Shown: piece by piece, positions 20,059-30,752 of the stretch | How positions within the stretch are numbered: the stretch's first letter is position 1 | Layout of the letters: each line of letters begins with the position of its first letter | DNA from: Streptomyces sp. SJL17-4 | GTDB lineage: Bacteria > Actinomycetota > Actinomycetes > Streptomycetales > Streptomycetaceae | DNA length: 64,000 bases | Assembly (NCBI RefSeq): GCF_036826855.1 | Contig: NZ_CP104578.1 | Coordinates: 3,534,001 to 3,598,000, forward strand | Direction of reading: 5' to 3' | Made by a program: the position numbers and the translations under genes | Notes under the pieces: model-generated | Told to the model about the DNA's origin: nothing | The model's input: the letters and a program-made list of their open reading frames with translations, nothing else | Databases searched by the model: none

Positions 20059-21387
20059 GTGACCCGTAGTTGGAGCAGAACGTCCCGTGTCATAGCCGGC
20101 ACCGCCACCGCCCTCGCCGTTCTCACGGCCTGCGGCGGCAGCGGTGACGACACAGCGAACAGTACGGCGAACAAGCCGAACGGGCCCGTGACCATCACCT
20201 TCTGGGGCTGGGCCAAGGGCTCCAAGGACGTCGTCGACGCCTTCAACGCCTCCCACACCGACATCCAGGTGAAGTTCGAGGAGATCCCCTCCGGCACCGC
20301 CGGCGGCTACGCCAAGATCTCCAACGCCGTGAAGGCAGGCAACGCCCCCGACCTCGTCTCCATCGAGTACTCCTCGCTCCCCGAGTTCGTGAGCTCCGGC
20401 GCCCTCCAGGACATCGGCGGCGAGTTCACCGAGGCCGACCGCGCCAAGCTGCTCCCGCAGACCGTCGAACTCACCACCCTCGGCGGCAAGTCCTGGGCCG
20501 TCCCCTTCGACGCCGCCCCGCAGGCCTTCTTCTACCGCAAGGACCTCTTCGCCAAGTACAAGGTCCAGGTCCCCACCACCTGGGACGAGTTCAAGAAGGC
20601 CGCCGAGCAGGTCAAGAAGGCCGACGCCAAGGCCCGTATCGGCACGTTCTTCCCCGACGACCCGACCACCTTCGAGGCGATGGCCTGGCAGGCCGGGGCC
20701 CAGTGGTTCAAGGCCGAGAACGACACCTGGAAGATCGACACCACCGACGCGGCCACCACCAAGGTCGCCGGCTACTGGCAGGGCCTCCTCGACGCCGGGC
20801 TCGTCCACAAGAACGCCTCCTTCAGCCCCGAGTGGACCGGCTCACTCAAGAACGGCACCACCATCGGCTACCTCGGCGCCTCCTGGGGCGCGGGCGTCCT
20901 CAAGGGCACCCTGCCCGAGCAGGACGGCAAGTGGGGCGTCGCCCCGATGCCCAGCTGGGACGGCAAGCCCGCCAGCGGCATGCTCGGCGGCACCTCCTTC
21001 GCCGTGACCAAGGACAGCAGGCAGAAGGCCGCGGCCGTCACCTTCGCCGAATGGATGTCCACCACCGAGGCCGGAGTCAAGGCCCGCATCGCCTCCGGCA
21101 CCTCCTCCGCCTTCCCTGCCGCCACCGCGCTGCGGCCCGTCGCCAAGAAGGCCTTCGACGCGAGCTACTACGGCGGCCAGGACATCTACGCCCTCTTCGA
21201 GGCCGCGGGTGCCTCCATCAGCCCGAACTGGGCCTGGGGCCCCACCACCGGCACCACCAACACCACCATCAAGGACCACTTCGGCAAGATCACCCAGGGC
21301 GGCCCCGGCATCGCCGACGCCGTCAAGGCGGGTCACGACGCCACCGTCGCCGAACTCACCAAGCGCGGCCTGAAGGTCGAGGGCTGA
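20059..21387 (+). CDS. Sugar-binding lipoprotein of an ABC importer (family 1)
   Basis: 442 residues. The signal peptide RVIAGTATALAVLTACGGSG ends in the lipobox LTAC, so the mature protein is anchored to the outer face of the membrane. The body is a family 1 solute-binding protein (VTITFWGWAKGSKDVVDAFNASHTD in parts, AGNAPDLVSIEY, GGKSWAVPFDAAPQAFFYRKDLF, GMLGGTSFAV). It delivers a carbohydrate to the two permeases that follow after 4 bp. GTG at 20059 has GGAG eight bases upstream. No ATPase gene is present, as is usual in Streptomyces, where a shared MsiK serves such importers. The sugar cannot be named. Confidence 0.92.
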   Translation: MTRSWSRTSRVIAGTATALAVLTACGGSGDDTANSTANKPNGPVTITFWGWAKGSKDVVDAFNASHTDIQVKFEEIPSGTAGGYAKISNAVKAGNAPDLVSIEYSSLPEFVSSGALQDIGGEFTEADRAKLLPQTVELTTLGGKSWAVPFDAAPQAFFYRKDLFAKYKVQVPTTWDEFKKAAEQVKKADAKARIGTFFPDDPTTFEAMAWQAGAQWFKAENDTWKIDTTDAATTKVAGYWQGLLDAGLVHKNASFSPEWTGSLKNGTTIGYLGASWGAGVLKGTLPEQDGKWGVAPMPSWDGKPASGMLGGTSFAVTKDSRQKAAAVTFAEWMSTTEAGVKARIASGTSSAFPAATALRPVAKKAFDASYYGGQDIYALFEAAGASISPNWAWGPTTGTTNTTIKDHFGKITQGGPGIADAVKAGHDATVAELTKRGLKVEG

Positions 21388-21391
21388 ACGG

Positions 21392-22291
21392 ATGAAGGCC
21401 CGCACCCGCGCCGCCACGATCCTGCTGACCCCCTTCTTCCTGCTGTTCACCGCGGTGATGGTGGTGCCGATCGGCTACGCGGTCTGGCTCAGCCTCTTCA
21501 CCGAGAAGCAGTCCGGACTGGGCTTCGGCGGCACCGAGACCGTCTTCACCGGCCTCGACAACTACACCGCGGCGCTGGGTGACCGGGCCTTCCGCGAGGG
21601 CTTCGGCGTCCTGCTCGGTTACTGCCTGCTCTACATCCCGCTGCTGCTCGCCGGGGCCCTCGGCCTCGCCCTCCTGCTCGACTCGGCGCTCGCCCGCGCC
21701 CGCCGCTTCTTCCAGCTCGCGCTCTTCCTGCCGCACGCCGTCCCCGGCATCATCGCCGCGCTGATCTGGGTCTACCTCTACACGCCCCAGCTCAGTCCGG
21801 TCGTCCAGGCCATGGAGGCCGGAGGCATCGGCTTCGACTTCTTCTCCCCCGAGGGCGCCCTGCCCTCCGTCGTCAACATCGCGCTGTGGGAGTGGCTCGG
21901 CTACAACATGGTCATCTTCTACGCGGCCCTCCAGGCCATCGACCGCTCCGTCCTCGAAGCGGCCACCGTCGACGGGGCCGGCGCCTGGCGCATCGCCTTC
22001 TCCGTCAAGGTCCCGCTCGTCAAGGCCTCGCTCGCCATGGTCGCCCTCTTCACGATCATCGGCTCCCTCCAGCTCTTCACCGAGCCGCTGATCCTCAACA
22101 AGGGCACGGGCTCCGCCGTCACCTCCACCTGGACGCCGAACATGTACGCCTACACCGCGGCCTTCGACCGCAACGACTACGGCCTCGCCGCGGCGGCGTC
22201 CGTACTCCTCGCCCTGACGGCGGCACTGCTGTCGTTCGCGGTGACGCGGATGACGGGCCGCCGCAAGGCCGGGAAGGAGCGCACGGCATGA
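21392..22291 (+). CDS. ABC sugar importer permease, MalF-like
   Basis: 299 residues with about six transmembrane helices, beginning AATILLTPFFLLFTAVMVVPIGYAVW in parts, and an EAA loop typical of MalF-type permeases (LEAATVDGAGAWRIAFSVKVPLVK). It forms the membrane channel with the next gene. Starts 4 bp after the binding-protein stop and overlaps the next gene as ATGA, so the three are one operon. Confidence 0.93.
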   Translation: MKARTRAATILLTPFFLLFTAVMVVPIGYAVWLSLFTEKQSGLGFGGTETVFTGLDNYTAALGDRAFREGFGVLLGYCLLYIPLLLAGALGLALLLDSALARARRFFQLALFLPHAVPGIIAALIWVYLYTPQLSPVVQAMEAGGIGFDFFSPEGALPSVVNIALWEWLGYNMVIFYAALQAIDRSVLEAATVDGAGAWRIAFSVKVPLVKASLAMVALFTIIGSLQLFTEPLILNKGTGSAVTSTWTPNMYAYTAAFDRNDYGLAAAASVLLALTAALLSFAVTRMTGRRKAGKERTA

Positions 22292-23145
22292 CCGGCCGAC
22301 CCCGCACCGGCACCGTCTGGCTCTCCCAGGCGGCCGTCAACGGCGCCCTCGTCCTCGCCGTCGTCTACATGCTCTTCCCGCTGGTCTGGCTGCTGACCGC
22401 CGCCACCAAGGACGCCGGCGGCCTCCTCGCCGGAAACGCCTTCTCCTTCGAGGGCTTCGACCTGGGCGGCAACCTCACCCGGCTGGCCGAGTACAACGAC
22501 GGCATCTACTTCCACTGGTACGCCAACAGCCTGCTCTACGCCGGACTCGGCGCCCTCGCCTGCTCGTTCGTCAGCGTCGCCGCCGGATACGCCTTCCACG
22601 TCTACGACTTCCCGGGCAAGGAGAAGCTCTTCGGCCTCGTGCTCCTGGGCGTGCTCGTCCCCACCACGGCACTCGCCCTGCCGATGTACCTCCTCGCCAG
22701 CGAGGTCGGCGTCGTCAACACCTACTGGGCCGTCCTCATCCCCGTCCTCGTCAACCCCTTCGGCGTCTACCTGTCCCGGGTCTTCTGCGCCGGCTACATC
22801 CCCGACGAGGCCCTGGAGGCAGCCCGTATCGACGGGGCGGGCGAGCTGCGCGTCTTCTGGTCCATCGGTCTGCGCATGGTGATGCCCGGCTTCGTGACCG
22901 TCTTCCTCTTCCAGTTCACCGCCGTCTGGAACAACTTCTTCCTCCCCCTGGTGATGCTCTCGGACCAGAAGCTCTACCCGCTGAGCCTCGGCCTGTACGC
23001 GTGGAACAGCAACGCCCACGCCGAACCCGACTTCTACCCCCTCGTCGTCACCGGATCCCTGCTCGCCGTCGTCCCCCTCGTCGTCGCCTTCGTCTCCCTC
23101 CAGCGCCACTGGAAGGCCGGTCTGACGGCCGGCAGCGTCAAGTGA
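22288..23145 (+). CDS. ABC sugar importer permease, MalG-like
   Basis: 285 residues with six predicted membrane helices and the EAA loop EALEAARIDGAGELRVFWSIGLRM that contacts the ATPase. The MalG-type partner of the preceding permease. Its ATG overlaps the preceding stop by four bases, implying translational coupling. Confidence 0.93.
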   Translation: MTGRPRTGTVWLSQAAVNGALVLAVVYMLFPLVWLLTAATKDAGGLLAGNAFSFEGFDLGGNLTRLAEYNDGIYFHWYANSLLYAGLGALACSFVSVAAGYAFHVYDFPGKEKLFGLVLLGVLVPTTALALPMYLLASEVGVVNTYWAVLIPVLVNPFGVYLSRVFCAGYIPDEALEAARIDGAGELRVFWSIGLRMVMPGFVTVFLFQFTAVWNNFFLPLVMLSDQKLYPLSLGLYAWNSNAHAEPDFYPLVVTGSLLAVVPLVVAFVSLQRHWKAGLTAGSVK

Positions 23146-23162
23146 GGAGCTCAGGTACAACG

Positions 23163-24185
23163 ATGCACCCGACCACTGACAACCGCCCCGCGCTGCTGCT
23201 CGCGATGGGCGAGGGGGTGGCCGAACGCCTCCTCACGGAAGCCCACCGCACCCGCCTCGCGAGGCTCACCCGCACGGACCCGCACCTGGTCGCCCATGAC
23301 CTGACGTCCCGGGACCCGCGGATCACCACCGCCCTCGCCGAGGCCGAGATCCTCCTCACCTGCTGGGGAGCGACCCCGCTGACCGCCGACGTCCTGGACC
23401 GGGCGCCCCGGCTGCGGGCGGTGGTCCACGCGGCCGGCTCCGTCAAGCACCACATCACCGAGGCCTGCTGGGACCGCGGCCTGCGCGTCACCTCGGCCGC
23501 CGCGGCCAACGCGCTGCCGGTCGCGGAGTACACGCTCGCCGCGATCCTCTTCGCCGGGAAACGGGTCCTCGGCTCGGCCCAGCGGTACGCCGAACTCCGC
23601 GCCGACCACGACTGGCTCACCGAGTCCGCCACCTGGGGCAACTACCGCCGCACGGCAGGCATCGTGGGCGCGTCCCGCATCGGCCGCCGGGTGATCGAGC
23701 TCCTGCGCCCCTTCGACATCGAGATCCTCCTCTACGACCCGTACGTCGACGTCCCGCCGCCCGGCGTGGAACTGGTGACCGACCTCGACGAACTGTGCGC
23801 CCGCAGCACGGTCGTCTCGGTCCACGCGCCGCAACTCCCGTCCACGGCCCATATGATCGGCGCGCCCCAGCTGGCGGCGATGCGCGACGGAACGACCCTG
23901 ATCAACACGTCCCGGGGCTCCCTCATCGACGAACGGGCCCTCCTCCCCCACCTGACCTCGGGCCGCCTCCACGCGACCCTGGACGTCACGGACCCGGAGA
24001 TCCCACCCCCGGACTCCCCGCTCTACACCCTCCCGAACGTCCTCCTCACCCCGCATGTGGCGGGCTCCCTCGGCAACGAACTGCACCGGATGACGGACCG
24101 GGCGCTGGAGGAGGTGGAGCGGTACGGGAGGGGGGAACCGTTCGCGGAGGAGGTACGGGCCTCAGACCTCCAGCGCTCGGCGTAG
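23163..24185 (+). CDS. D-2-hydroxyacid dehydrogenase family protein
   Basis: 340 residues. NAD-binding fold with VGASRIGRRVIELL (about 163-176), the catalytic Arg in NTSRGSLIDERALL, Glu in DVTDPEIPPPDSPLY and His in TPHVAGS, the Arg/Glu/His set of this family. The glycine motif is GASRIG and not the usual GxGxxG, a common variant. It follows the permease by 17 bp and probably belongs to the importer operon, so its substrate may derive from the imported sugar, for instance a sugar-acid or keto-acid. Its last 24 bases overlap the end of the convergent STAND gene. Confidence 0.88.
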   Translation: MHPTTDNRPALLLAMGEGVAERLLTEAHRTRLARLTRTDPHLVAHDLTSRDPRITTALAEAEILLTCWGATPLTADVLDRAPRLRAVVHAAGSVKHHITEACWDRGLRVTSAAAANALPVAEYTLAAILFAGKRVLGSAQRYAELRADHDWLTESATWGNYRRTAGIVGASRIGRRVIELLRPFDIEILLYDPYVDVPPPGVELVTDLDELCARSTVVSVHAPQLPSTAHMIGAPQLAAMRDGTTLINTSRGSLIDERALLPHLTSGRLHATLDVTDPEIPPPDSPLYTLPNVLLTPHVAGSLGNELHRMTDRALEEVERYGRGEPFAEEVRASDLQRSA

Positions 24186-27100
24186 GCGGTCGGCCTCGTC
24201 GAGGACGAGCGGAATCACCTCGGGCGCCACGGTGAGCACGGCCGGCAGCACGACCCGCCGCTCCCCCAGGCGCAGAGCGAGAACGGCCCAGCGCCGGGCC
24301 CGTACGGGATCGGGCTCGGCGCGGGCCAGGAGCGCGTACGCCTCCCCGCAGGGCGGACCGACATGGTGCATGCCGTCGAGGAGCGCGGCGGCGTGGTCGT
24401 ACCGGGAGTACCTCAGCAGCTCGGTGACCACAGTGACGGACCATCGTCCCGGATAGCTGTGCGGACGCTCCCGGAAGCGAGCCAGTACCTCGTCGTGGGA
24501 GCCGATGACGACGAGCGCGACGGGCGAGTCCCTCTGCCACGGGAACCGGGCGAAACTCTCGGCGCCCAAGGCAGCCGCGTTCTGCGGTTCCAGGGCGCAC
24601 CCGGCGCGCAGGAGACCCAGCGCCGCGGGCCCGTCGAGCTTCCTGGCGCGGGCGGCGGCCATGAAGTGCTCGGCGTCCTCGCGGCGCCCCTTCCGTACGC
24701 AGGCCACCACCATCCGCGCGTACACCTCCGCGGCGTTCGGCGCCTCGGGCGAGCGCGACATCAGCTCCTCCGCCCGCTCCCGGGCACCGACGCCCGCGAA
24801 GGCCACGGCCGCCTCCTGGGCAAGACTCCCCATCGCGCCCGGATGTTCGACCAGTCGCAGGGTGCGGTCGAAATCCCCCTCGGCCGCGTAGACCCCGACG
24901 AGGCGGGAGCACAGCTCGTGCTCGGCCCACGGGTTCACCCGGGCGAACGTCTCCGCCCACTCCAGCCGCCCCGCCGCGAGCGCCGCGAAGGCGACGTCGC
25001 GCGGCACCAGACCCGGCTCGCTCTCCACGGCCCGGAGCAGGTCCACCGCCTCGTCGCGCCGCCCGGCCTCCGCCAGGGCCCGGGCGAGCGCCACCAGATC
25101 CCCGACCAGGGCCGGGCGCGCGGGCACGCGCACCCTCCGCTCCTCCGCCGCGAGCAGGCGCCGGGCCTCGGCGACGTGGCCCGCCTCGTACAGCGCCTCC
25201 GCGAATACGGCGAGGGCCTCCGTGTTCTCCCCGATCCCCCTGACCACCGCGCGGGCCCGGTCCACCGCTCCCTCCGCGAGCAGCCGGCGCAGGAAGGCTC
25301 CGAGCACCCGGAGGCCACCGGCGCTCTGACCGGTCCATCTCGATGACGCGTCGGGGCTCTCCACGAGCCTTCCGCACAGCGCGGCGACGGCGTCCAGGTC
25401 TCCACGCGCCAGCAGGGCCTCGGCGAGGGCGGGCCAGGGATCGTCCGCGTACGAGCGCGTGTCCGAGGTCAGGGCCAGGGCCATGGCCCGCTCGACGTCA
25501 CCGGCCCGGGCCAGCTCGCGGGCGATCTGCCCGTGCACGAAGTCCTTGCCGTAGGCGTCCAGGGTCCCGGCGACCTCCAGAGCCTCGTCCAACCGGCCGT
25601 GCTTCACCAGTGCGGTGGCGTACGAGAAGGCCTCTCCGCCGACGCCGGCCGCGCGCGCCTCCTCGGTCTGCCCGGCGGCGAGGAGGGCGTCGAGCAGCTC
25701 CCCACCGAATATGACGGTCCGGCTGCTCCCCATGCCCATCCTGTCCAGCGCCGCCCCCCATTGAGCGCCCTCCGCCTCGTCCTCGTAGCCGGCTTCGCGC
25801 AGGGCGGCCGCGGCCCGGAGCAGCACCACCGCCCGTACGGCCAGTTCCTTCTCCGGCGCCCACGCCTCCCGTACCGCCTCGTCGACGCGACCGTCCCGGA
25901 CCAGGGCCTCCACGAACGCGGCCCGCAGGGCGGGACGCCTGCTCGGGTCCGACTCCTGCTCCACGAGGGCGACGGCCCGTCGGTACTCCCGCGCCGCGAG
26001 CAGGAGGTCCACCAGTACCCGGCGGGAGCGCAGGACCGAGCGGGCGTGGGTCGTCCTCACCAGCCGTTCGGCCCGCTCGTGCGCGCCGAGCCGGATGAGC
26101 AGCAGGGGGAGGGCGTCCCCCGTGACGGGAGGAACGAGGTCCGAAAAGCCCGTCGTCAGCGGCTCCGCCTCATCGGCGAGCTCCTCCGCACGCTCCCGCG
26201 CCCCCGCGTCCAGCAGCTTCTCCGCCACCATGCAGAGTCCTGCGACGACGCGGGGCCCCTCCATGCTCCGGGCGAGCGCCACGGCACGGTCCGGCTGTCC
26301 GATGGCCACCCAGCCCGCGAGCAGGGCGAGCGGCACGCTTCCGCTGTCCCGCAGCAGCGTCTCCCGGGCCGTCGCGAGCCGCAGCGCGGACACCACCGCG
26401 TCCTCGCGCTCCGCCTGGCCCAGGACCGCGTCCTTCGCCGCCCCGATCTCGGCCAGCGCCGCCGCGTCGCCCCCGGTCGCGGCCAGCAGCCGTTCATGGC
26501 GCCGCCCGTCCCCGGCGCAGGCCACCAGCCGCTCGACGTCCCCCTCCGCCCGCAGCATCGGCACGTACCCGTGCAGCAGGTAGTCCGGGGTCCCCTCCGG
26601 CCAGCCGCGCTCCCGCCAGCCGTCGGCCCACGCGTGCAGCACCGACCGCCACCGGCCGAGCTCCCGCTCCCCCAGCATCTCCCGCGCTCCGGCGACCAGT
26701 TCCTCGTGCGCGAGCAGGTACGTTTCGCCCCGTACCGCGAAGGTCCGGCCCGGGCCCGTGCGCAGGACGTCCTTCACCCGGTACGGCACCGCGCCCGTCA
26801 GCTCCGTCAGGTCATCGGCCGTCAGACCGCCGCCCGCCGCCGTGACCAGGGCGAGCAGCTCGTACGGGAGGCCGCCCGTGTCCAGGAGGCGCTTCAGCTC
26901 GCGCTCGGCCTCGACGCGGATCGCCCGCGCGGACGGGGACGGGGTGAGGAGCCGGACGATCGCGGGGTCCCGGAGCGGATGGTCCTCGGGGACGTCGGCC
27001 GGGAGCGGCGGGTTCGGGCGGCCGGCAACGATCACCCGGAGGTCGTACGGCAGAAGGCTCGCGATCGAGTGGGCGTCCGCTCCCACCGTCATACCCCGGT

Positions 27101-27626
27101 CCTCGTCCAGGCCGTCGACGAGGAGGACCAGTCGCTCGCCCCTCGCCGTGCACGCCGCGGCGGCGGAGGCGTACAGACGGAACAGGTGGGCCTCTCGCGT
27201 CGCGGCCGTCAGCAACGCCGGCAGGCCCTCGCCCGCCAGTTCCGCGAGCTGTTCCAGGACGACGTCCGTGTAGGCGACGACGTCGTTCTGCGAGCCGAGG
27301 CGGGCGGTGACGAAGAAGGAGACGATCCGTACGCCCTGCGGCGGGTCGAGGGCGAAGCACGCCATCAGCGCCGTCTTCCCGGCCCACGCCTCGGCACGCC
27401 AATACGCGTACGCCGGGCCGGAGTCGGCCCGGCAGAAATCCGCCAGCTCGGCCAACTCCCGCTTTCGGCCGATGAGTTCCGGAGGGGCCATCCGGCGGAC
27501 CTGTTCCCGGTGGGCCGAGCGGACCGCCTCCCCGGCCCCGACCGTGATCCGGTTGTGGCTGCCGACCACCACGATTCCCTCGCCGTTGTCGACCGTGACC
27601 GACCGGTCTCCCCCTGCCCGCTCCAT
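24162..27626 (-). CDS. Large STAND/NACHT-like NTPase with helical repeat C-terminus
   Basis: 1,154 residues. A short N-terminal segment with a beta-like repeat (EGIVVVGSHNRITVG, 17-30) precedes an NTPase core: P-loop AEAWAGKTAL (78-87, the first Gly of Walker A replaced by Ala), Walker B LVLLVDGLDED (166-176), a winged-helix-like part (about 250-330), then from about 400 to the end TPR-like helices with recurring patterns such as LLARGDLDAVAALC and ALAEAGRRDEAVDLLRAV. Proteins built this way are signal-transducing NTPases; many bacterial ones sense phage, others act in regulation. No effector domain is obvious at either end, so the readout is unknown. No Shine-Dalgarno precedes the ATG; TAGGTT six bases upstream suggests a leaderless start. 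Defence is a guess from family. Confidence 0.78.
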   Translation of the reverse strand: MERAGGDRSVTVDNGEGIVVVGSHNRITVGAGEAVRSAHREQVRRMAPPELIGRKRELAELADFCRADSGPAYAYWRAEAWAGKTALMACFALDPPQGVRIVSFFVTARLGSQNDVVAYTDVVLEQLAELAGEGLPALLTAATREAHLFRLYASAAAACTARGERLVLLVDGLDEDRGMTVGADAHSIASLLPYDLRVIVAGRPNPPLPADVPEDHPLRDPAIVRLLTPSPSARAIRVEAERELKRLLDTGGLPYELLALVTAAGGGLTADDLTELTGAVPYRVKDVLRTGPGRTFAVRGETYLLAHEELVAGAREMLGERELGRWRSVLHAWADGWRERGWPEGTPDYLLHGYVPMLRAEGDVERLVACAGDGRRHERLLAATGGDAAALAEIGAAKDAVLGQAEREDAVVSALRLATARETLLRDSGSVPLALLAGWVAIGQPDRAVALARSMEGPRVVAGLCMVAEKLLDAGARERAEELADEAEPLTTGFSDLVPPVTGDALPLLLIRLGAHERAERLVRTTHARSVLRSRRVLVDLLLAAREYRRAVALVEQESDPSRRPALRAAFVEALVRDGRVDEAVREAWAPEKELAVRAVVLLRAAAALREAGYEDEAEGAQWGAALDRMGMGSSRTVIFGGELLDALLAAGQTEEARAAGVGGEAFSYATALVKHGRLDEALEVAGTLDAYGKDFVHGQIARELARAGDVERAMALALTSDTRSYADDPWPALAEALLARGDLDAVAALCGRLVESPDASSRWTGQSAGGLRVLGAFLRRLLAEGAVDRARAVVRGIGENTEALAVFAEALYEAGHVAEARRLLAAEERRVRVPARPALVGDLVALARALAEAGRRDEAVDLLRAVESEPGLVPRDVAFAALAAGRLEWAETFARVNPWAEHELCSRLVGVYAAEGDFDRTLRLVEHPGAMGSLAQEAAVAFAGVGARERAEELMSRSPEAPNAAEVYARMVVACVRKGRREDAEHFMAAARARKLDGPAALGLLRAGCALEPQNAAALGAESFARFPWQRDSPVALVVIGSHDEVLARFRERPHSYPGRWSVTVVTELLRYSRYDHAAALLDGMHHVGPPCGEAYALLARAEPDPVRARRWAVLALRLGERRVVLPAVLTVAPEVIPLVLDEADRLRRALEV

Positions 27627-27678
27627 GCGCCCAACCTAGACTGGAAGGGTCCCACCTGGGTCGGGATCGGGAGGCGTC

Positions 27679-28377
27679 ATGACGTTCACGCAGATCATCG
27701 ACTTCAAGACCAGCCGGATCGACGACATGAGCCGGCTCATGGACCGTTGGATCGAGCAGACCAAGGGCAAGCGGACCGCCACGCACAGCGTTCTGGGCAA
27801 GGACCGGGCCGATTCCACGCATCTCGTGGAGATCGTCGAGTTCCCCTCCTACGACGTGGCCATGCGGAACTCGCAGCTCCCCGAGACCGATCGGATCTTC
27901 CGGGAGATGGTCGCGCTCTGTGACGAGATGCCGACCTTCACCGACCTGGACGTGGTCCGGGACGAGGCGATGTACAAGGCCAACGCGCGGCGGCTCCTTG
28001 AGATGATCGCCGCCGAGCCGGAGCTCGCGCTGCTCGACGAGGTGCTGGCCGAGGGGTACCACGACCATGATCCGACCAACGAGCAGGACGTCATCGGCAT
28101 GGACGCGGTCCGGCGCGAGGTGGAGATGTGGCGGGGCGGCTTCGACTTCGCCTTCACCGTCGACGACCAGATCGCCGAGGGCGACCGGGTCTGCACCCGC
28201 TGGACCTGGAAGGGAAGCCACACCGGCGACTTCATGGGGCTCCAGCCCACCGGCATGGACGTGACGATGACCGGGACGGTCATCCACCGCTTCCGGGACG
28301 ACGGGAAGATGGCCGAGGGGTGGTGGCAGTACGACCTGCTCGGGCTGATGGCCCAGCTCGGCGCCGTGGAGGGCTGA
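27679..28377 (+). CDS. Two-domain protein with SnoaL-like C-terminal domain
   Basis: 232 residues. Residues 1-95 resemble a dimeric alpha/beta-barrel (MTFTQIIDFKTSRIDDM, THLVEIVEFPSYDVAMRNS), and 105-225 form a SnoaL-like ester-cyclase fold (EVLAEGYHDHDPTNEQDVIG, GDRVCTRWTWKGSHTGDFMGLQPTG, VIHRFRDDGKMAEGWWQYDLLGL). SnoaL-like proteins include polyketide cyclases and many of unknown role. The start has a good GGGAGG site. It is divergent from the STAND gene with only 52 bp between, so control may be shared. The gene ends inside a tandem repeat (next entry). Confidence 0.8.
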   Translation: MTFTQIIDFKTSRIDDMSRLMDRWIEQTKGKRTATHSVLGKDRADSTHLVEIVEFPSYDVAMRNSQLPETDRIFREMVALCDEMPTFTDLDVVRDEAMYKANARRLLEMIAAEPELALLDEVLAEGYHDHDPTNEQDVIGMDAVRREVEMWRGGFDFAFTVDDQIAEGDRVCTRWTWKGSHTGDFMGLQPTGMDVTMTGTVIHRFRDDGKMAEGWWQYDLLGLMAQLGAVEG

Positions 28378-28444
28378 GCAGGGCTGAGCGTGGAGGGCTG
28401 AGCAGGGCTGAGCGGTGCTGAACAGGGCTGAGCAGGGCTGAGCA
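28370..28444. repeat. Tandem repeats GGGCTGAGCA over the SnoaL-gene stop
   Basis: About seven copies of the 10- to 11-base unit GGGCTGAGCA and close variants. The TGA stop of the gene lies in the first unit and is repeated in each following one. Confidence 0.85.
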
Positions 28445-28453
28445 GGAAACGCC

Positions 28454-28490
28454 GAGGCCCGGTGCCCCCGCGACGGGGGCACCGGGCCTC
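28454..28490. terminator. Bidirectional terminator between SnoaL gene and groEL
   Basis: A perfect inverted repeat with 16-bp arms starting GAGGCCCGGTGCCCCC and a GCGAC loop, between convergent genes, 22 bases past the groEL stop. Confidence 0.88.
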
Positions 28491-28511
28491 AGTGATCAGT
28501 TACGGCACGCG

Positions 28512-30149
<1,638 letters not shown>

Positions 30150-30250
30150 TCAGCCCTCTCGGAATGGGGTGGAACGAACTGCGCCCCCGGACGCCCTGTG
30201 CGGGGTCAAGGGGCGCAGCTCAAAGCATCTGCTTCTGATACTTCGGCGAA

Positions 30251-30559
30251 TTACTTCTCGACGATCGCGAGCACGTCGCGAGCCGAGAGGACGAGGTACT
30301 CCTCGCCGTTGTACTTCACCTCGGTGCCGCCGTACTTGCTGTACAGCACGATGTCGCCGGTCTTGACGTCGAGCGGCAGACGCTCGCCGTTCTCGAAGCG
30401 ACCCGGGCCCACGGCCAGGACGACGCCCTCCTGGGGCTTCTCCTTGGCGGTGTCCGGAATGACCAGGCCAGAGGCGGTGGTCTGCTCGGCGTCGAGCGGC
30501 TGGACCACAATGCGGTCCTCGAGCGGCTTGATGGCAACCTTGGAGCTGGTGGTCGTCAC
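30251..30559 (-). CDS. groES: 10-kDa co-chaperonin
   Basis: GroES caps the GroEL ring. The 102-residue protein shows [47 protein letters not shown] (in parts, mobile loop at 17-35), then [34 protein letters not shown], as expected for the family. The start is the ATG at 30559 after GGGGGAGGT. Two CIRCE operators lie about 100-170 bp upstream. Confidence 0.97.
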   Translation of the reverse strand: MTTTSSKVAIKPLEDRIVVQPLDAEQTTASGLVIPDTAKEKPQEGVVLAVGPGRFENGERLPLDVKTGDIVLYSKYGGTEVKYNGEEYLVLSARDVLAIVEK

Positions 30560-30656
30560 GATCCGACCTCCCCCTTCGGAGATCTCGGGGTTAACTGTCT
30601 GAGGTGGCGACCAGGTGGATCCGTCGTCGCGGGTGCCGGACCTGCCCGTCGCTCTG

Positions 30657-30683
30657 TTGGCACTCTCCAGTGGTGAGTGCCAG
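30657..30683. promoter_or_regulatory. CIRCE operator, HrcA binding site (distal copy to the second)
   Basis: TTGGCACTC-N9-GAGTGCCAG matches the CIRCE consensus TTAGCACTC-N9-GAGTGCTAA with three differences. It is 98 bp upstream of the groES start. Confidence 0.92.
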
Positions 30684-30703
30684 AGCCGAGACTATGACCG
30701 CGA

Positions 30704-30730
30704 TTAGCACTCGGTCAAGCGGAGTGCCAA
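30704..30730. promoter_or_regulatory. Second CIRCE operator
   Basis: TTAGCACTC-N9-GAGTGCCAA differs from the CIRCE consensus at one base. Centres of the two copies are 47 bp apart. Confidence 0.94.
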
Positions 30731-30752
30731 TTCCTCACTCGTGGCGGTGCGA

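Noticed and set aside
28370..28444. CRISPR or phage attachment repeat
   Set aside because: Units are 10-11 bp and contiguous without spacers; no integrase nearby.
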